From NCBI RefSeq assembly GCF_001854475.1, contig NZ_MNAN01000034.1, forward strand, positions 135,698 through 199,697: DNA of 64,000 nucleotides, in the 5' to 3' direction. Each line of letters begins with the position of its first letter. The first letter of the stretch is position 1. The notes beneath the pieces are model-generated. The model had not been told where the DNA came from. It searched no databases and worked only from the letters and a program-made list of their open reading frames with translations. Below are positions 35,381 to 44,761 of the stretch, one piece after another. The position numbers and the translations under genes are program-made. This stretch comes from Pseudoalteromonas byunsanensis (lineage in GTDB: Bacteria; Pseudomonadota; Gammaproteobacteria; Enterobacterales; Alteromonadaceae).

Positions 35381-36439
35381 GTGTTCAAAAAGTTTGCACT
35401 TATGTGCATTTTTTTGATGTTCACCGCTCCTAGCGCGGCTGCCCAGCTAAAAGTAACGTTTATTAACCCAGGCTTCTCTGATGAGAACCCGACAGGAAAT
35501 TTTTGGTTAAATGTCACTGCGTTTATGCAAGCGGCAGCCAAAGATCTCAATATTGATTTAACTGTGATATACGCAAACCGAAATCATATTGATATGAAGA
35601 AAATGGTTGATAGGGCATTGTCCAGAGATAATCATTACCTGATATTAGTAGATGAAAAGTCCGTAGTAACTCAGTCTTTGTTAACCTCTCAAAGCTTACA
35701 TAAAAAAATTGTTTTTTTACTCAACACTCCCACCAAGCAAGAACAGATCAGACTCAAAAGTAGAGGCTTTGGTATTCTAGGGAGCGTTGTGCCAGATAAC
35801 TATCAAGCTGGCAGAATACTGATCCAGCAACTTGATAAAATGATTGTAAGATCAAAGAAAAACCCAGTAGTGGACTCCTTAGCGCTATTAGGAGAAGCAG
35901 CAACAGAGGCGGCTCGACAACGAGAGCAAGGGTTGCTTAGCCATAGCAACCGCTCCCCTAATTTAAAACTGCAACAACGCATCAATGCCAATTGGTCACA
36001 GCTAGAAGCTTACAGAATTACTAAAGGGTTGCTCAAGCGTTTTCCAGAAACAAAGCTCATTTGGGCTGCCAACGATGCTATGGCGAAAGGTGCGGCAAAA
36101 GCTGCCACAGAACTTTCGATGCGCTATCAAGTGAAAATTGGCGGAGTCAATTGGGATAAGGACCACCATACTATGTTAGATACATCCGTTGGTGGCCACG
36201 TAACACTCGGCGCTTTAGCGCTAGTTAAAATAGCTGATCACTTTAATAATCCAGCTAATGTGATAGGTGATAACAAGCTGCCTATTTTTAAGGTCTATGA
36301 AGCTAAATACGAGCCTTTATACAAAGCAATTCACGCAAAAACGCTGGATAAAATCGATTTCCGATATTTCTCCACCACCCATACATCTCCAGCTCCAAAG
36401 CCATTCACAATTGACAATATGACAGCGCTAGTAAAATAA
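35381..36439 (+). CDS. periplasmic sugar-type binding protein, standalone (352 aa)
   Basis: A type-1 periplasmic binding fold (Peripla_BP_4-like). A signal peptide ends near SAAAQ at residue 22. The ligand-domain strands include LKVTFINPGFSDENPTGNFW, and a hinge region LIWAANDAMAKGAAKAATEL precedes the final VKIGGVNWDKDHHTM. No transporter genes accompany it. In Alteromonadales such proteins may work with chemotaxis or signalling proteins rather than with an ABC transporter. The GTG at 35381 is preceded by GAGGTTAAT. The ligand is unknown. Confidence 0.8.
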   Translation: MFKKFALMCIFLMFTAPSAAAQLKVTFINPGFSDENPTGNFWLNVTAFMQAAAKDLNIDLTVIYANRNHIDMKKMVDRALSRDNHYLILVDEKSVVTQSLLTSQSLHKKIVFLLNTPTKQEQIRLKSRGFGILGSVVPDNYQAGRILIQQLDKMIVRSKKNPVVDSLALLGEAATEAARQREQGLLSHSNRSPNLKLQQRINANWSQLEAYRITKGLLKRFPETKLIWAANDAMAKGAAKAATELSMRYQVKIGGVNWDKDHHTMLDTSVGGHVTLGALALVKIADHFNNPANVIGDNKLPIFKVYEAKYEPLYKAIHAKTLDKIDFRYFSTTHTSPAPKPFTIDNMTALVK

Positions 36440-36639
36440 AATTTTATTTTATTTCTTTGTGATAAGTAGATAAGAAAGAGCTCAATACATAATAATGGAA
36501 ATAATTAATTCAGGTATTAAATCTTAAGCAGATAGTATATCCCCGCCATCATTTCAGTACAAAAAACGCACTGTTGACACAGAACAATTTACCTGTTTTA
36601 TTTACAGAGGTTAACAACATGTAATAAAGGTAACTTAAA

Positions 36640-38259
36640 ATGAAAAAAATAGTTTCTAACAGCGTAAAACTCTCCATTCTTTCAGCATGCGTTGGCGCCG
36701 CTTTAAGCGCAGGACATGTGTCTGCAAGTGAAGAGCAACGCGTCATCGTGACATTAAATGACAGCGCTGTAAAAACAGCTCCTGTATTTGTGTCAAAAGT
36801 TGATTTAGCAAAGTATAAGCAGCAAACGCTTACTACCTTCGCTCAACAATTAAATGTCACTCCAATGACAGCGCTGCCAAGTGTGAACGCTATCGTTATG
36901 AATGTGACTCCTGAGAAACTTGCGGAACTTAAAGCAAACCCACAGGTTTCAACTGTAGAGGTGGATCCAAAGCGTTACTTGATGGCTGAGTCTACGCCTT
37001 ACGGTATCAACATGGTTCAAGCCAACCAACTCGCAGATACAATGAGCGGCAATCGTAAAGTATGTATCATGGATACGGGTTATACTCTAAATCATCCTGA
37101 CTTACCTAGTACAGGCATTACAGGTAATGACGGACACGGTTCCAATGACACTGGCAACTGGTACAACGATGGTAACGGTCACGGTACTCACGTTGCAGGT
37201 ACGATTGCAGCAATTGGTGGCAATGGTCAAGGTGTTGTAGGTGTAAACCCATCGGGCCAACTTGGATTACACATCGTAAAAGTGTTTAACGACCAAGGTC
37301 AGTGGGCTTATGGCTCAGATCTAATCAAAGCCATTGAACAGTGTGAAGCTTCTGGCGCGAATGTTACCAGTATGAGTCTAGGTGGTAGTGGCAGTTCAAG
37401 CGCTGAACGCAACGCGTTCCAACAGAGTTACAATCGCGGTGTATTACATATCGCAGCAGCAGGTAACAGCGGTAATAGCAACCTAAGCTACCCTGCGTCT
37501 TATGACGCTGTAGTATCGGTTGCCGCAGTCGACAGCTCAGAGAACAAAGCATCATTTTCTCAGTACAATAATCAAGTTGAAATTGCAGCTCCAGGTGTAA
37601 GTGTTAACTCAACCTGGAATAACAACGGTTATAAGTCAATCAGTGGTACTTCAATGGCAACGCCACACGTATCTGGTGTTGCAGCGCTGGTATGGAGCCA
37701 CTTCCCTGAATGTACTAACGATGAAATTCGTAAAGTGCTAAACACAACCGCCAAAGATAAAGGTGCTCCTGGGCGCGATACTTCTTACGGTCACGGTATT
37801 GTACAAGCGAAAGCCGCATATGATTATCTTGAGCAAAATGGCTGTAGCGGCGACCCTCAGCCAGGTCCAATCGCGAGCTTTACCTATAGCATAAACGGTA
37901 AGACAGTTAAATTTACAAACACTTCTAAAGATGCGCGTAGCTATGCTTGGCAGTTTGGCGATGGCGCAAGCAGCGCAGATGCTTCACCTAGCCACACATA
38001 TGCAGCAACGGGTGAATACCAAGTAACACTTACCGCTAAAGATGGTGACAAATCTAACTCAGTCACTAAAACGGTTACTATTAAAGGCGATGATCCTAAA
38101 GGATGCGATGGTATTGCAGCTTGGTCATCATCAAAAATGTACTATTCTGGTGACTTAGTTTCATACAAGAACTACAAATATGAAGCAACATGGTGGTCTC
38201 GCTCTGCACAGCCTGATATCTTCAGCAACGTTTGGAAACGTTTAGGTGCTTGTAACTAA
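36640..38259 (+). CDS. secreted S8 subtilisin-like serine protease with PKD and chitin-binding-like domains (539 aa)
   Basis: Domain order: signal peptide (about 1-29), inhibitor I9 propeptide (about 33-113), peptidase S8 (about 120-400), PKD domain (about 413-485), and a C-terminal module of about 50 residues (CDGIAAWSSSKMYYSGDLVS) that looks like a carbohydrate-binding type 5/12 fold. The triad is D145 (CIMDTGYTLNHPD), H181 (GHGTHVAGT) and S338 (GTSMATPHVSG), with N276 in AAGNSG as the oxyanion residue. All are present, so the enzyme should be active and exported. Such proteases are typical of particle-degrading marine bacteria. The 200 bp before the start contain a probable promoter; a terminator follows. 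Confidence 0.95.
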   Translation: MKKIVSNSVKLSILSACVGAALSAGHVSASEEQRVIVTLNDSAVKTAPVFVSKVDLAKYKQQTLTTFAQQLNVTPMTALPSVNAIVMNVTPEKLAELKANPQVSTVEVDPKRYLMAESTPYGINMVQANQLADTMSGNRKVCIMDTGYTLNHPDLPSTGITGNDGHGSNDTGNWYNDGNGHGTHVAGTIAAIGGNGQGVVGVNPSGQLGLHIVKVFNDQGQWAYGSDLIKAIEQCEASGANVTSMSLGGSGSSSAERNAFQQSYNRGVLHIAAAGNSGNSNLSYPASYDAVVSVAAVDSSENKASFSQYNNQVEIAAPGVSVNSTWNNNGYKSISGTSMATPHVSGVAALVWSHFPECTNDEIRKVLNTTAKDKGAPGRDTSYGHGIVQAKAAYDYLEQNGCSGDPQPGPIASFTYSINGKTVKFTNTSKDARSYAWQFGDGASSADASPSHTYAATGEYQVTLTAKDGDKSNSVTKTVTIKGDDPKGCDGIAAWSSSKMYYSGDLVSYKNYKYEATWWSRSAQPDIFSNVWKRLGACN

Positions 38260-38277
38260 GCCTTAAACAATTAATCG

Positions 38278-38308
38278 AAAAACGCCCGCATTCACGGGCG
38301 TTTTTTTA
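38278..38308 (+). terminator. rho-independent terminator after the subtilase gene
   Basis: AACGCCCG and CGGGCGTT form the stem, extended by A and T runs, with a TTTTTTTA tail on the plus strand. It also suits the convergent EamA gene. Confidence 0.85.
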
Positions 38309-39124
38309 TATCAATAAAACAAGGGTGCTCAGCAGCATAAAAATAATGGCCACACTTTGCTTACCAGTTAGCTTCTCATTAAATACCCAAGCGCCCACCA
38401 ACATGGCGCTTGTGATCCCAATTGAGCGCTTTAACCCTTCAACAATGCCTGGCTGCATTAACTCAATAGCCACAAGTTGAAAAATCACCGCACAGGAGAA
38501 TACTAAAGCTGAAACACTCCACCAACCAACATGTTTTTGAATGTCACAAACTTTCACTCGCACACCCAATACCAAAGCAGTAGCGCACAGTACAATAAGA
38601 GTAATATACGTAGCATGAAACGCCTTGTCGGAGTACTGTAAAGCATACTTATCAATAACAATGCTACAACCCCAGCACAAAGATGTCAGCAACGCCTGCC
38701 AGATCCCCCCTTCTGAGACTTTAAACCGTGCTCCCATTAACCAAAATGAACCACCAACTATACCCAAAATCCCTAAAATTTGAACTAGAGTCAACGGCTC
38801 TGCAAGCCACAGCCAAGCCAGTAAAGCAGAACACACAGGTGTGAAAGATAGCATTGATAACACAATGGCTATTTTACCAATGGCCAGTGCACGGATAAAC
38901 GCAACACTCGCCACTGCGGCTAGCAGCCCACTGACACTCCCGGGTAGATAATATTCTGCCAACGGTAGCTTAGCGCCGCCATATAACCACAACAATAAAA
39001 ACACAGGTAGTACACTGAGGCTAAACACCACCGACATCAGTGGGGCACTGAAATATGCGGCCAACTTCTTCCGACAAAAATCAAACCCAGCCCAACATAA
39101 AGCGCTCAACAATGCAAACAACAT
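38306..39124 (-). CDS. EamA/DMT-superfamily transporter (272 aa)
   Basis: Ten hydrophobic segments in two repeated halves are the EamA layout (two copies of about 135 residues). Marks are ALCWAGFDFCRKKLAAYF in the first, and SLCWGCSIVIDKYALQYSDK and IMLLSTLVLLI-type helix in the second. It should export or import small metabolites; no substrate can be named. The ATG at 39124 lies two bases before the stop of the upstream kinase-like gene, so the two are translated as one unit. Confidence 0.88.
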   Translation of the reverse strand: MLFALLSALCWAGFDFCRKKLAAYFSAPLMSVVFSLSVLPVFLLLWLYGGAKLPLAEYYLPGSVSGLLAAVASVAFIRALAIGKIAIVLSMLSFTPVCSALLAWLWLAEPLTLVQILGILGIVGGSFWLMGARFKVSEGGIWQALLTSLCWGCSIVIDKYALQYSDKAFHATYITLIVLCATALVLGVRVKVCDIQKHVGWWSVSALVFSCAVIFQLVAIELMQPGIVEGLKRSIGITSAMLVGAWVFNEKLTGKQSVAIIFMLLSTLVLLI

Positions 39125-39126
39125 AG

Positions 39127-40071
39127 CTAACCTCTAACAAGTTTCAATGCGTTTTGAGACTGCTCGCGCATATAGTTATTGATCTTAAAGTGATCAGGTT
39201 TCCACCCTAATAAAAAGCGATGAAAATCGGCCCATACTACCGACCACAATTCTTGCCAACTGATGATGATGTCTTGGGCAATTTGAACACTAAGTCTAGC
39301 GGATAAATTGTCTAGCAACTTTGAGAAGTAGTACTCTAACAAACTGTCAGCGTTAGTTTGTAAGCCATCGTCATCAAAAACACTGGTGAAATACAGCATT
39401 ACATCCTGGATACCAAGTCCCGAGCCGAAATATTGAAAGTCATACCCCAACACCTGCGATTCTGAGTTAAACGCAAAGTTCGCGGCTTTTGCATCACCAT
39501 GAATTTGAGTACGATATGGACAGTCACAAATAAGTGCGGCTATGCTCTTTGCATGTGTCTTTAGCTCACCATGAGCCATTCTGTGCAATTCGTCTGGGCG
39601 CGTAGCTAAATGCCAATATCCGCCCTGTTGCCAGCCGATATCACTTTGCAAAATAAAATAGCTGTGAAACCTTGCCAGCCAATTTAGCACCTGTTGATGA
39701 TGGCCCATGGACAAGTCAGTTATTGTACCAAACCCCTCATGTGCAAAGTCTGATAAGACTAAACATGTTGTATAGTCACGCTTAAATGCATGTATCAACT
39801 TAGGTACCTTGCAAGTTTCTTCGAGTTGAGTTGCTGTGTATTGATAAAACGCCAGTTCAACTTGATAGGATTTTAGTTTGCGCGCTAATGCAAAGTCAGT
39901 TTGCGTTATGTTCCTATGCGTAAGCTGCGCTGGAATCTGAGCGAACTTAACCACCACATCAATACCATCTAAATGCATCCGATTGACTGAACCACAGCCA
40001 CTCCAAAGCAGGCTGCTACTTTCTTTATCTATAACATCTTTAAACGTTTCACTGAGAATTTCGTAAAGCAT
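39127..40071 (-). CDS. aminoglycoside/choline-kinase-like phosphotransferase (314 aa)
   Basis: A protein-kinase-like fold of the APH/EcKinase type. VVVKFAQI carries the ATP-site lysine, QIHGDAKAANFAF is the catalytic loop (Asp and Asn), and GYDFQYFGSG is the metal-binding Asp. The small-molecule substrate is unknown. Coupling with the EamA transporter gene two bases downstream suggests that the transported compound may be phosphorylated or derived from the same pathway. ATG 40071. Confidence 0.8.
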   Translation of the reverse strand: MLYEILSETFKDVIDKESSSLLWSGCGSVNRMHLDGIDVVVKFAQIPAQLTHRNITQTDFALARKLKSYQVELAFYQYTATQLEETCKVPKLIHAFKRDYTTCLVLSDFAHEGFGTITDLSMGHHQQVLNWLARFHSYFILQSDIGWQQGGYWHLATRPDELHRMAHGELKTHAKSIAALICDCPYRTQIHGDAKAANFAFNSESQVLGYDFQYFGSGLGIQDVMLYFTSVFDDDGLQTNADSLLEYYFSKLLDNLSARLSVQIAQDIIISWQELWSVVWADFHRFLLGWKPDHFKINNYMREQSQNALKLVRG

Positions 40072-40125
40072 ATCTGTTAATCATTACTCATTTATCTTAA
40101 ACGCTACCATTTTCTGCCAATAAAA

Positions 40126-40155
40126 AAAGCCCCTGACGTAATGTTCAGGGGCTTT
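40126..40155 (-). terminator. rho-independent terminator of fadE
   Basis: AAAGCCCCTGA and TCAGGGGCTTT form an 11-bp stem; reading leftward a T run follows. It lies between fadE and the downstream kinase-like gene. Confidence 0.85.
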
Positions 40156-40205
40156 AAATGTAATTTAAGTGCCGATACAGCTAGCACTTAAGGCATTGTT
40201 GACCG

Positions 40206-42455
40206 TTAGCTTGCTTGCTGAACTTTTTCAACAGGCTGGGCGTTGTCATCTAATAAGTTCATGTCAAAATCAAACTCATCAACACGAATCGCTTTTTCAC
40301 GTTTCTTATTGTAATCAATAAGCTGAGCATATTCCTGTGAACTAATCAGGTTTGCCGCAAGCGCGTTATCTAGAGTCTCAGCAAAACGTACACCTGCTTT
40401 GATTTGTTTACTGCGAAGTGCTTTTTTCACTTTAGCAAGCAAGTCCAAACACGCCATTTTAGCTTTGTAGGCTTGCTCATTGATATCGTGGCCATCACCT
40501 GCAGTGGGTTTAATCAAATGTGTTAACTGTGCTTTGAATGCCGTATCAAGCTGAGCTGCTTGTGCTAACTCACGTACTAAATCATCGCTGATCGCAGGCA
40601 TTCTATGTGTGTAGTGCATCGTAATAACGCGCATAAACTTACGAGTTCCAGAAGCTGGGAAGTTGTCTAAGAACTTATGTAATGCATTTTCTGCATTTTG
40701 TAATGCCCAACGCGTAGCATAATGAAAGTATGGTGCCGCAGCCTGTCTGTCAGCAACTGCTACTTTTTGCTCATAATACTTAATTGATGCCATAGCTGCA
40801 TATAAGTAGCTCATCACATCACCTAGACGTGCTGACAACATTTCAGCCTGTTTCAACTTACCACCCAATACTAATAGCGAGAAGTCGGCATAAACAGCAA
40901 GCTTAGCTGATAATTGGTGCGCTGCTTTCTCATAAGCTTGTACCTCAGGCAACTGTGATTTACTACCAGCTGTAAATGGTAACAAACCAAGGCGGAATGC
41001 GCGAAGACTGTTAGCAACACTATACCCTACTGTTTTACGTAAAATCTTGCTAAAGGTCTTATCTGCATCTTTTTCCTGACTATGAATAGATTCAACCATA
41101 GACTGCAAATATGGGTGACAGCGCATAACACCTTGCCCAAAAATCATAAGGTTTCGGGTCAGAATATTCGCACCTTCTACCGTGATAGCAATTGGTTGCG
41201 CAACGTAACCGCTAGCTAGGGTATTTTGCGGACCGTTTTGAATTGCTTTACCAGCTTGAATATCCATTGCTGAGTCTAATACATCACGACCAATTTCAGT
41301 CATATGATATTTTGCTATAGCGGTTACTACAGACGGCTTAAGACCCATGCCCAAACCTTCCGTTGTTAATACTCGCATCGCTTCTTGCAAATAAGTTTTG
41401 CCCGCGATATCTGCTAATTTTTCCTGAATACCTTCAAACTGACCAATAGACAAGCCAAATTGCTCACGCACAGCAGCATATTCTGAGGCTGATTTAAGTG
41501 CAACTTGTGCCGTTGACACACCCAACGCTGGTAGAGAAATACCACGCCCTGCGCCCAAACAGCTCACTAGCATCTGCCAACCACGGCCAATGTTTTTCTG
41601 GCCACCAATGATGAAATCCATAGGAATGAAAACGTTGTTACCACGAGTTGTTCCATTGTAAAAGCGAATGCCCATTGGATCATGGCGGTTACCAAGCTCT
41701 ACACCTGGATGCGACTTAGGGATCAACGCACAAGTAATGCCTAAATGTTCTTTACCACCGAGTAGGCCATCAGGGTCTTCTACTTTAAACGCTAAGCCAA
41801 GCACAGTTGCGATAGGTGCTAACGTAATATAACGCTTATCCCACGTTACCTCTAAACCAATCACTTCTTCGCCATTGTACTGCCCTTTTTTAACGATGCC
41901 GATATCTGGGATACCGCCTGCGTCAGAGCCTGCTTCTGGACTCGTTAATGCAAAACATGGTATTTCTCGGCCATTTGCAAGGCGGGGTAAATAATGTGCT
42001 TGCTGCTCCTCAGTACCGTAATGAAGTAACAACTCACCAGGACCTAGCGAGTTAGGAACCATTACCGTTACAGCAACCGCTGATGATTTCGTTGCAATAG
42101 TGCCTACGATAGTAGAGTTCGCATATGGGCTAAACTCAAGGCCGCCAAACGATTTAGGGATAATGAGCGAGAAAAAACGCTCTTTTTTTAGAAATTCTAA
42201 AATGTGCTCTGGCAAATGTTTACTGTTCTGAATTACAGAATCATCGATCATCGCCATTAGTTCTTTAACAGGGCCGTCTAAGAATGCTTGCTCATCAGCA
42301 CTTAGTTTTGCTTCTGGCACAGCTCTTAGCGCGTCAAAATCAGGCTTACCTTGGTAAATAGACCCTTCAAGCCATACATCACCTGCATCTAATGCTTCTT
42401 GTTCTGTTACTGAAATGCTTGGCAATACTTTCTTTAGTTGTGTTCTTAAACTCAT
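40206..42455 (-). CDS. fadE: acyl-CoA dehydrogenase FadE (749 aa)
   Basis: This protein matches FadE along its length: SFGGLEFSPYANS, PNSLGPGELLLHYGT, FALTSPEAGSDAGGIPD, WDKRYITLAPIATVLGLAF, GITCALIPKSHPG, ITVEGANILTRNLMIFGQG (active-site glutamate region), and the C-terminal DUF1974 part ending in VDEFDFDMNLLDDN. It performs the first step of fatty acid beta-oxidation. E. coli FadE has an N-terminal membrane segment of about 50 residues; this one begins directly at the conserved MSLRTQLKKVLPSIS and lacks it. The ATG at 42455 is chosen because upstream codons (to 42521) do not match the family. Confidence 0.93.
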   Translation of the reverse strand: MSLRTQLKKVLPSISVTEQEALDAGDVWLEGSIYQGKPDFDALRAVPEAKLSADEQAFLDGPVKELMAMIDDSVIQNSKHLPEHILEFLKKERFFSLIIPKSFGGLEFSPYANSTIVGTIATKSSAVAVTVMVPNSLGPGELLLHYGTEEQQAHYLPRLANGREIPCFALTSPEAGSDAGGIPDIGIVKKGQYNGEEVIGLEVTWDKRYITLAPIATVLGLAFKVEDPDGLLGGKEHLGITCALIPKSHPGVELGNRHDPMGIRFYNGTTRGNNVFIPMDFIIGGQKNIGRGWQMLVSCLGAGRGISLPALGVSTAQVALKSASEYAAVREQFGLSIGQFEGIQEKLADIAGKTYLQEAMRVLTTEGLGMGLKPSVVTAIAKYHMTEIGRDVLDSAMDIQAGKAIQNGPQNTLASGYVAQPIAITVEGANILTRNLMIFGQGVMRCHPYLQSMVESIHSQEKDADKTFSKILRKTVGYSVANSLRAFRLGLLPFTAGSKSQLPEVQAYEKAAHQLSAKLAVYADFSLLVLGGKLKQAEMLSARLGDVMSYLYAAMASIKYYEQKVAVADRQAAAPYFHYATRWALQNAENALHKFLDNFPASGTRKFMRVITMHYTHRMPAISDDLVRELAQAAQLDTAFKAQLTHLIKPTAGDGHDINEQAYKAKMACLDLLAKVKKALRSKQIKAGVRFAETLDNALAANLISSQEYAQLIDYNKKREKAIRVDEFDFDMNLLDDNAQPVEKVQQAS

Positions 42456-42691
42456 AATCAACTCATCCGACCAGATAGATATATCTACATTACGGCACAA
42501 AAATCTCAATAGATCAATCACTCTATAAACATTTTTTACGACTTTATTACTGCGGTTTCATTTGATTAAGAATATTTATAAGTAAATTAAAAGCTTACAC
42601 GTGTACGCTGAAAATGCATTTTAGGCAGTCAAATTGAGGTAGTAAGTGAAGTGTGGCTCGAAAATTTAAAATTTCGTCGAGCATAAAATTC

Positions 42692-42733
42692 ACAGTAAGT
42701 AAGACAGGCCTACTAACTAATCTTACTTACTGT
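42692..42733. terminator. 13-bp perfect inverted repeat upstream of fadE
   Basis: ACAGTAAGTAAGA and TCTTACTTACTGT pair around a 16-nt loop. It lies downstream of the ion channel gene (reading leftward), upstream of fadE. It may be a terminator or an operator. A pair of nearly equal words, ACATCCGATAT and ACATCGGATAT, is at 42773-42803. No gene is seen in 42456-42829. Confidence 0.5.
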
Positions 42734-42829
42734 TTGATGTGCTGCTTTAACTTAGAGTTAGTCTAACAACGACATCCGATATCTGCTATTCAACATCGGA
42801 TATCCAATAGGCACAATTACTGGTTAGGT

Positions 42830-43666
42830 CTAAATAATGCTGTCTTTTTGAGAGACATCAACAGTATTTCGCTGTTGTTGCACAATCAGTGCTTTCAACT
42901 GCTGAATCTCATTATGCAAATCTTCTATCGTAGGAACATTCTGTGCGTCTTCTTTTGCCTTTCTTAGTTTTGAGCGCTCATCCTCCATTACATTAACTAC
43001 AATGCCAATCACCATGTTTAAAAATGCAAATGCAGTAAAGAAGATAAACGTTAAATAAAACACCCAAGACATCGGATAGACTTCCATTGTTTCATATTGA
43101 ATATCTGTCCAATCTTCAAATGTCATAATTCTAAAAAGTGTCAGCATGGATATTGCTATATCTCCCCACAATTTTGGATTTATATCTTTAAATACAAAGC
43201 TACCAATTGCTGCATAGATATAAAATATTATAAACATCAATAAAATAACGTACCCAAGTTGCGGCATTGCTTTCAATAAGGAGTTTATTAATACTCGCAG
43301 CTCTGGTACTACTGAGACCATTCGAAGTACCCTGAATACCCTAACAAGCCTCGCTAAGAGCGCCATTTCACTATCGTTTATCGGGATCAGACTGATTGCC
43401 ACAACTGCTGTGTCAAAAATATTCCAGCCTTTGGTAAAAAAGCGCTTTTTATCCTCATCAGCAATAAAGCGTACAGATAGCTCGAACAAGAAAAATAAAG
43501 TGATAAAGATATCAAGCACATGTGTAACAGAGATAGCACCGCTTGAGAGTGGAAAAGTTTTTGCTCCTATTTCAAGAGCTGAAATAATGATCACTGCAAC
43601 AACTGACAGCTCAAAAGCTTTGTTGTTCTTCAAAGTGTTTAATTGATATTTGATGTTTTCGTACAT
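42830..43666 (-). CDS. one-domain voltage-gated cation channel (BacNav-like), 278 aa
   Basis: Six membrane segments fit a single-domain tetrameric channel. The S4 voltage sensor has arginines at every third place (LLARLVRVFRVLRMVSVVPE, R106, R109, R112, R115). S5 and S6 frame the pore, with filter T182-F-E-D-W-T-D188. The C-terminus is a charged helix with heptads (LHNEIQQLKALIVQQQ), likely the tetramer coiled coil. NaChBac/NavAb have TLESWSM at this place; the D185 and D188 here are like the calcium-selective engineered form. Sodium or calcium conduction is therefore open. ATG 43666. Confidence 0.88.
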   Translation of the reverse strand: MYENIKYQLNTLKNNKAFELSVVAVIIISALEIGAKTFPLSSGAISVTHVLDIFITLFFLFELSVRFIADEDKKRFFTKGWNIFDTAVVAISLIPINDSEMALLARLVRVFRVLRMVSVVPELRVLINSLLKAMPQLGYVILLMFIIFYIYAAIGSFVFKDINPKLWGDIAISMLTLFRIMTFEDWTDIQYETMEVYPMSWVFYLTFIFFTAFAFLNMVIGIVVNVMEDERSKLRKAKEDAQNVPTIEDLHNEIQQLKALIVQQQRNTVDVSQKDSII

Positions 43667-43919
43667 ACGCTACCGAAAGTTAGAAAGTAAACTTTTATTT
43701 ATAACTTGTCTGATTATATCTACTTCGTGGCTACTGAGGGAGTTATTTATTATTAAAACATAAAGAAAAGTTACCATATTGGCACAAGTTAATAACTTGA
43801 TAACAATATAATTAAAATAAAAAAATCAGTGCCTATATATTCTCTACATTCCTGGTTATTTGAAGGAAGTAATAGCGTGTAATCGCTATATTATGCGTTT
43901 TAACACTCAGAGTATGTGG

Positions 43920-44378
43920 TCAAAATTGCGAAAACTGAGCACCACACAATCTAATCAAATCTTCTGGAGAAACCGCAACTTCCAGTCCGCGCTTTCCAGC
44001 ACTTACGTATATTGTGTCGAAATTTTTAGCATCGCTGTGAAGCAAAGTGTTAAGACGCTTTTTTTGCGCGAAAGGGCTAATTCCACCTATTAGATAACCT
44101 GTGGTGGTTTGTGCTTGTTTTGCATCGGCCATTACAGCCTTCTTTCCTTTACACGCCCTTGCAAAAGCCTTTAGATCTACCTGCCTTGTAGCAGGCAAGA
44201 TAGCCACATTCAATACCCCATCTACATCCACGAGCAATGTTTTGAACACCTGCTCTGTGAGCAACCCTAACTTTTCGGCCGCTTCGTTGGCGAAGTTGTG
44301 TTGTGATGGGTCATGATCAAACTTAAGTATTTGAAATTGTATCCCTTTCTTTTCTAGTAAAATAATCGCTGGTGTCAT
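43920..44378 (-). CDS. ybaK: YbaK-type Cys-tRNA(Pro)/aminoacyl-tRNA deacylase (152 aa)
   Basis: This is the YbaK/EbsC domain: MTPAIILLEKKGIQFQILKF, FKTLLVDVDGVLNVAILPA, TGYLIGGISPFAQKKRL and SAGKRGLEVAVSPEDLIRL are typical. The enzyme removes cysteine from tRNA-Pro in trans, a proofreading function. The ATG at 44378 follows AAGGGAGAG; the frame opening at 44402 is longer but without such a site. It is a single gene, with no obvious partner. Confidence 0.9.
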   Translation of the reverse strand: MTPAIILLEKKGIQFQILKFDHDPSQHNFANEAAEKLGLLTEQVFKTLLVDVDGVLNVAILPATRQVDLKAFARACKGKKAVMADAKQAQTTTGYLIGGISPFAQKKRLNTLLHSDAKNFDTIYVSAGKRGLEVAVSPEDLIRLCGAQFSQF

Positions 44379-44481
44379 GAACTCTCCCTTCTTATCAGTC
44401 AATCAAGTTACATCAAAGTGGACAAAACCTCACTCTAGACTAAAGTATTATATTGTCACTATGAAATAAAAACTGTTAGCG

Positions 44482-44703
44482 ATGTTTAGAAAGTATCTTT
44501 TTTTCATATTCTCAGTGATTGTTTTTCTGGTACTACTAAAGTTTTTGCAGGATGAATATTTAATGTGGAGCGAAACGCTCGCCTGTAGTGCCAAATGTGA
44601 GTTATTAGGTTGTAAAACAGGACAATTACTATTGGGTCAGTACGATCAAACAATTGCCTGTAAATGTGAAAGCAAACATGATTATTTAGTGCTACTGAAT
44701 TAG
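44482..44703 (+). CDS. small membrane-anchored cysteine-rich protein (73 aa)
   Basis: One N-terminal membrane segment (YLFFIFSVIVFLVLLKFL) is followed by a short domain with five Cys (CSAKCELLGC, then CKC) that could bind metal or form disulphides. No family is recognised. The terminator right behind it supports a real gene. Start at ATG 44482. Confidence 0.6.
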   Translation: MFRKYLFFIFSVIVFLVLLKFLQDEYLMWSETLACSAKCELLGCKTGQLLLGQYDQTIACKCESKHDYLVLLN

Positions 44704-44715
44704 CTAAGCACAAAC

Positions 44716-44744
44716 AAAAACGGCGCTTAACGCGCCGTTTTTTT
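44716..44744. terminator. bidirectional terminator between the 73-aa gene and dnaJ
   Basis: AAAAACGGCGC and GCGCCGTTTTT form an 11-bp stem with loop TTAAC, followed by T residues on both strands. Confidence 0.85.
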
Positions 44745-44761
44745 ACAACAGATTGTTGATA

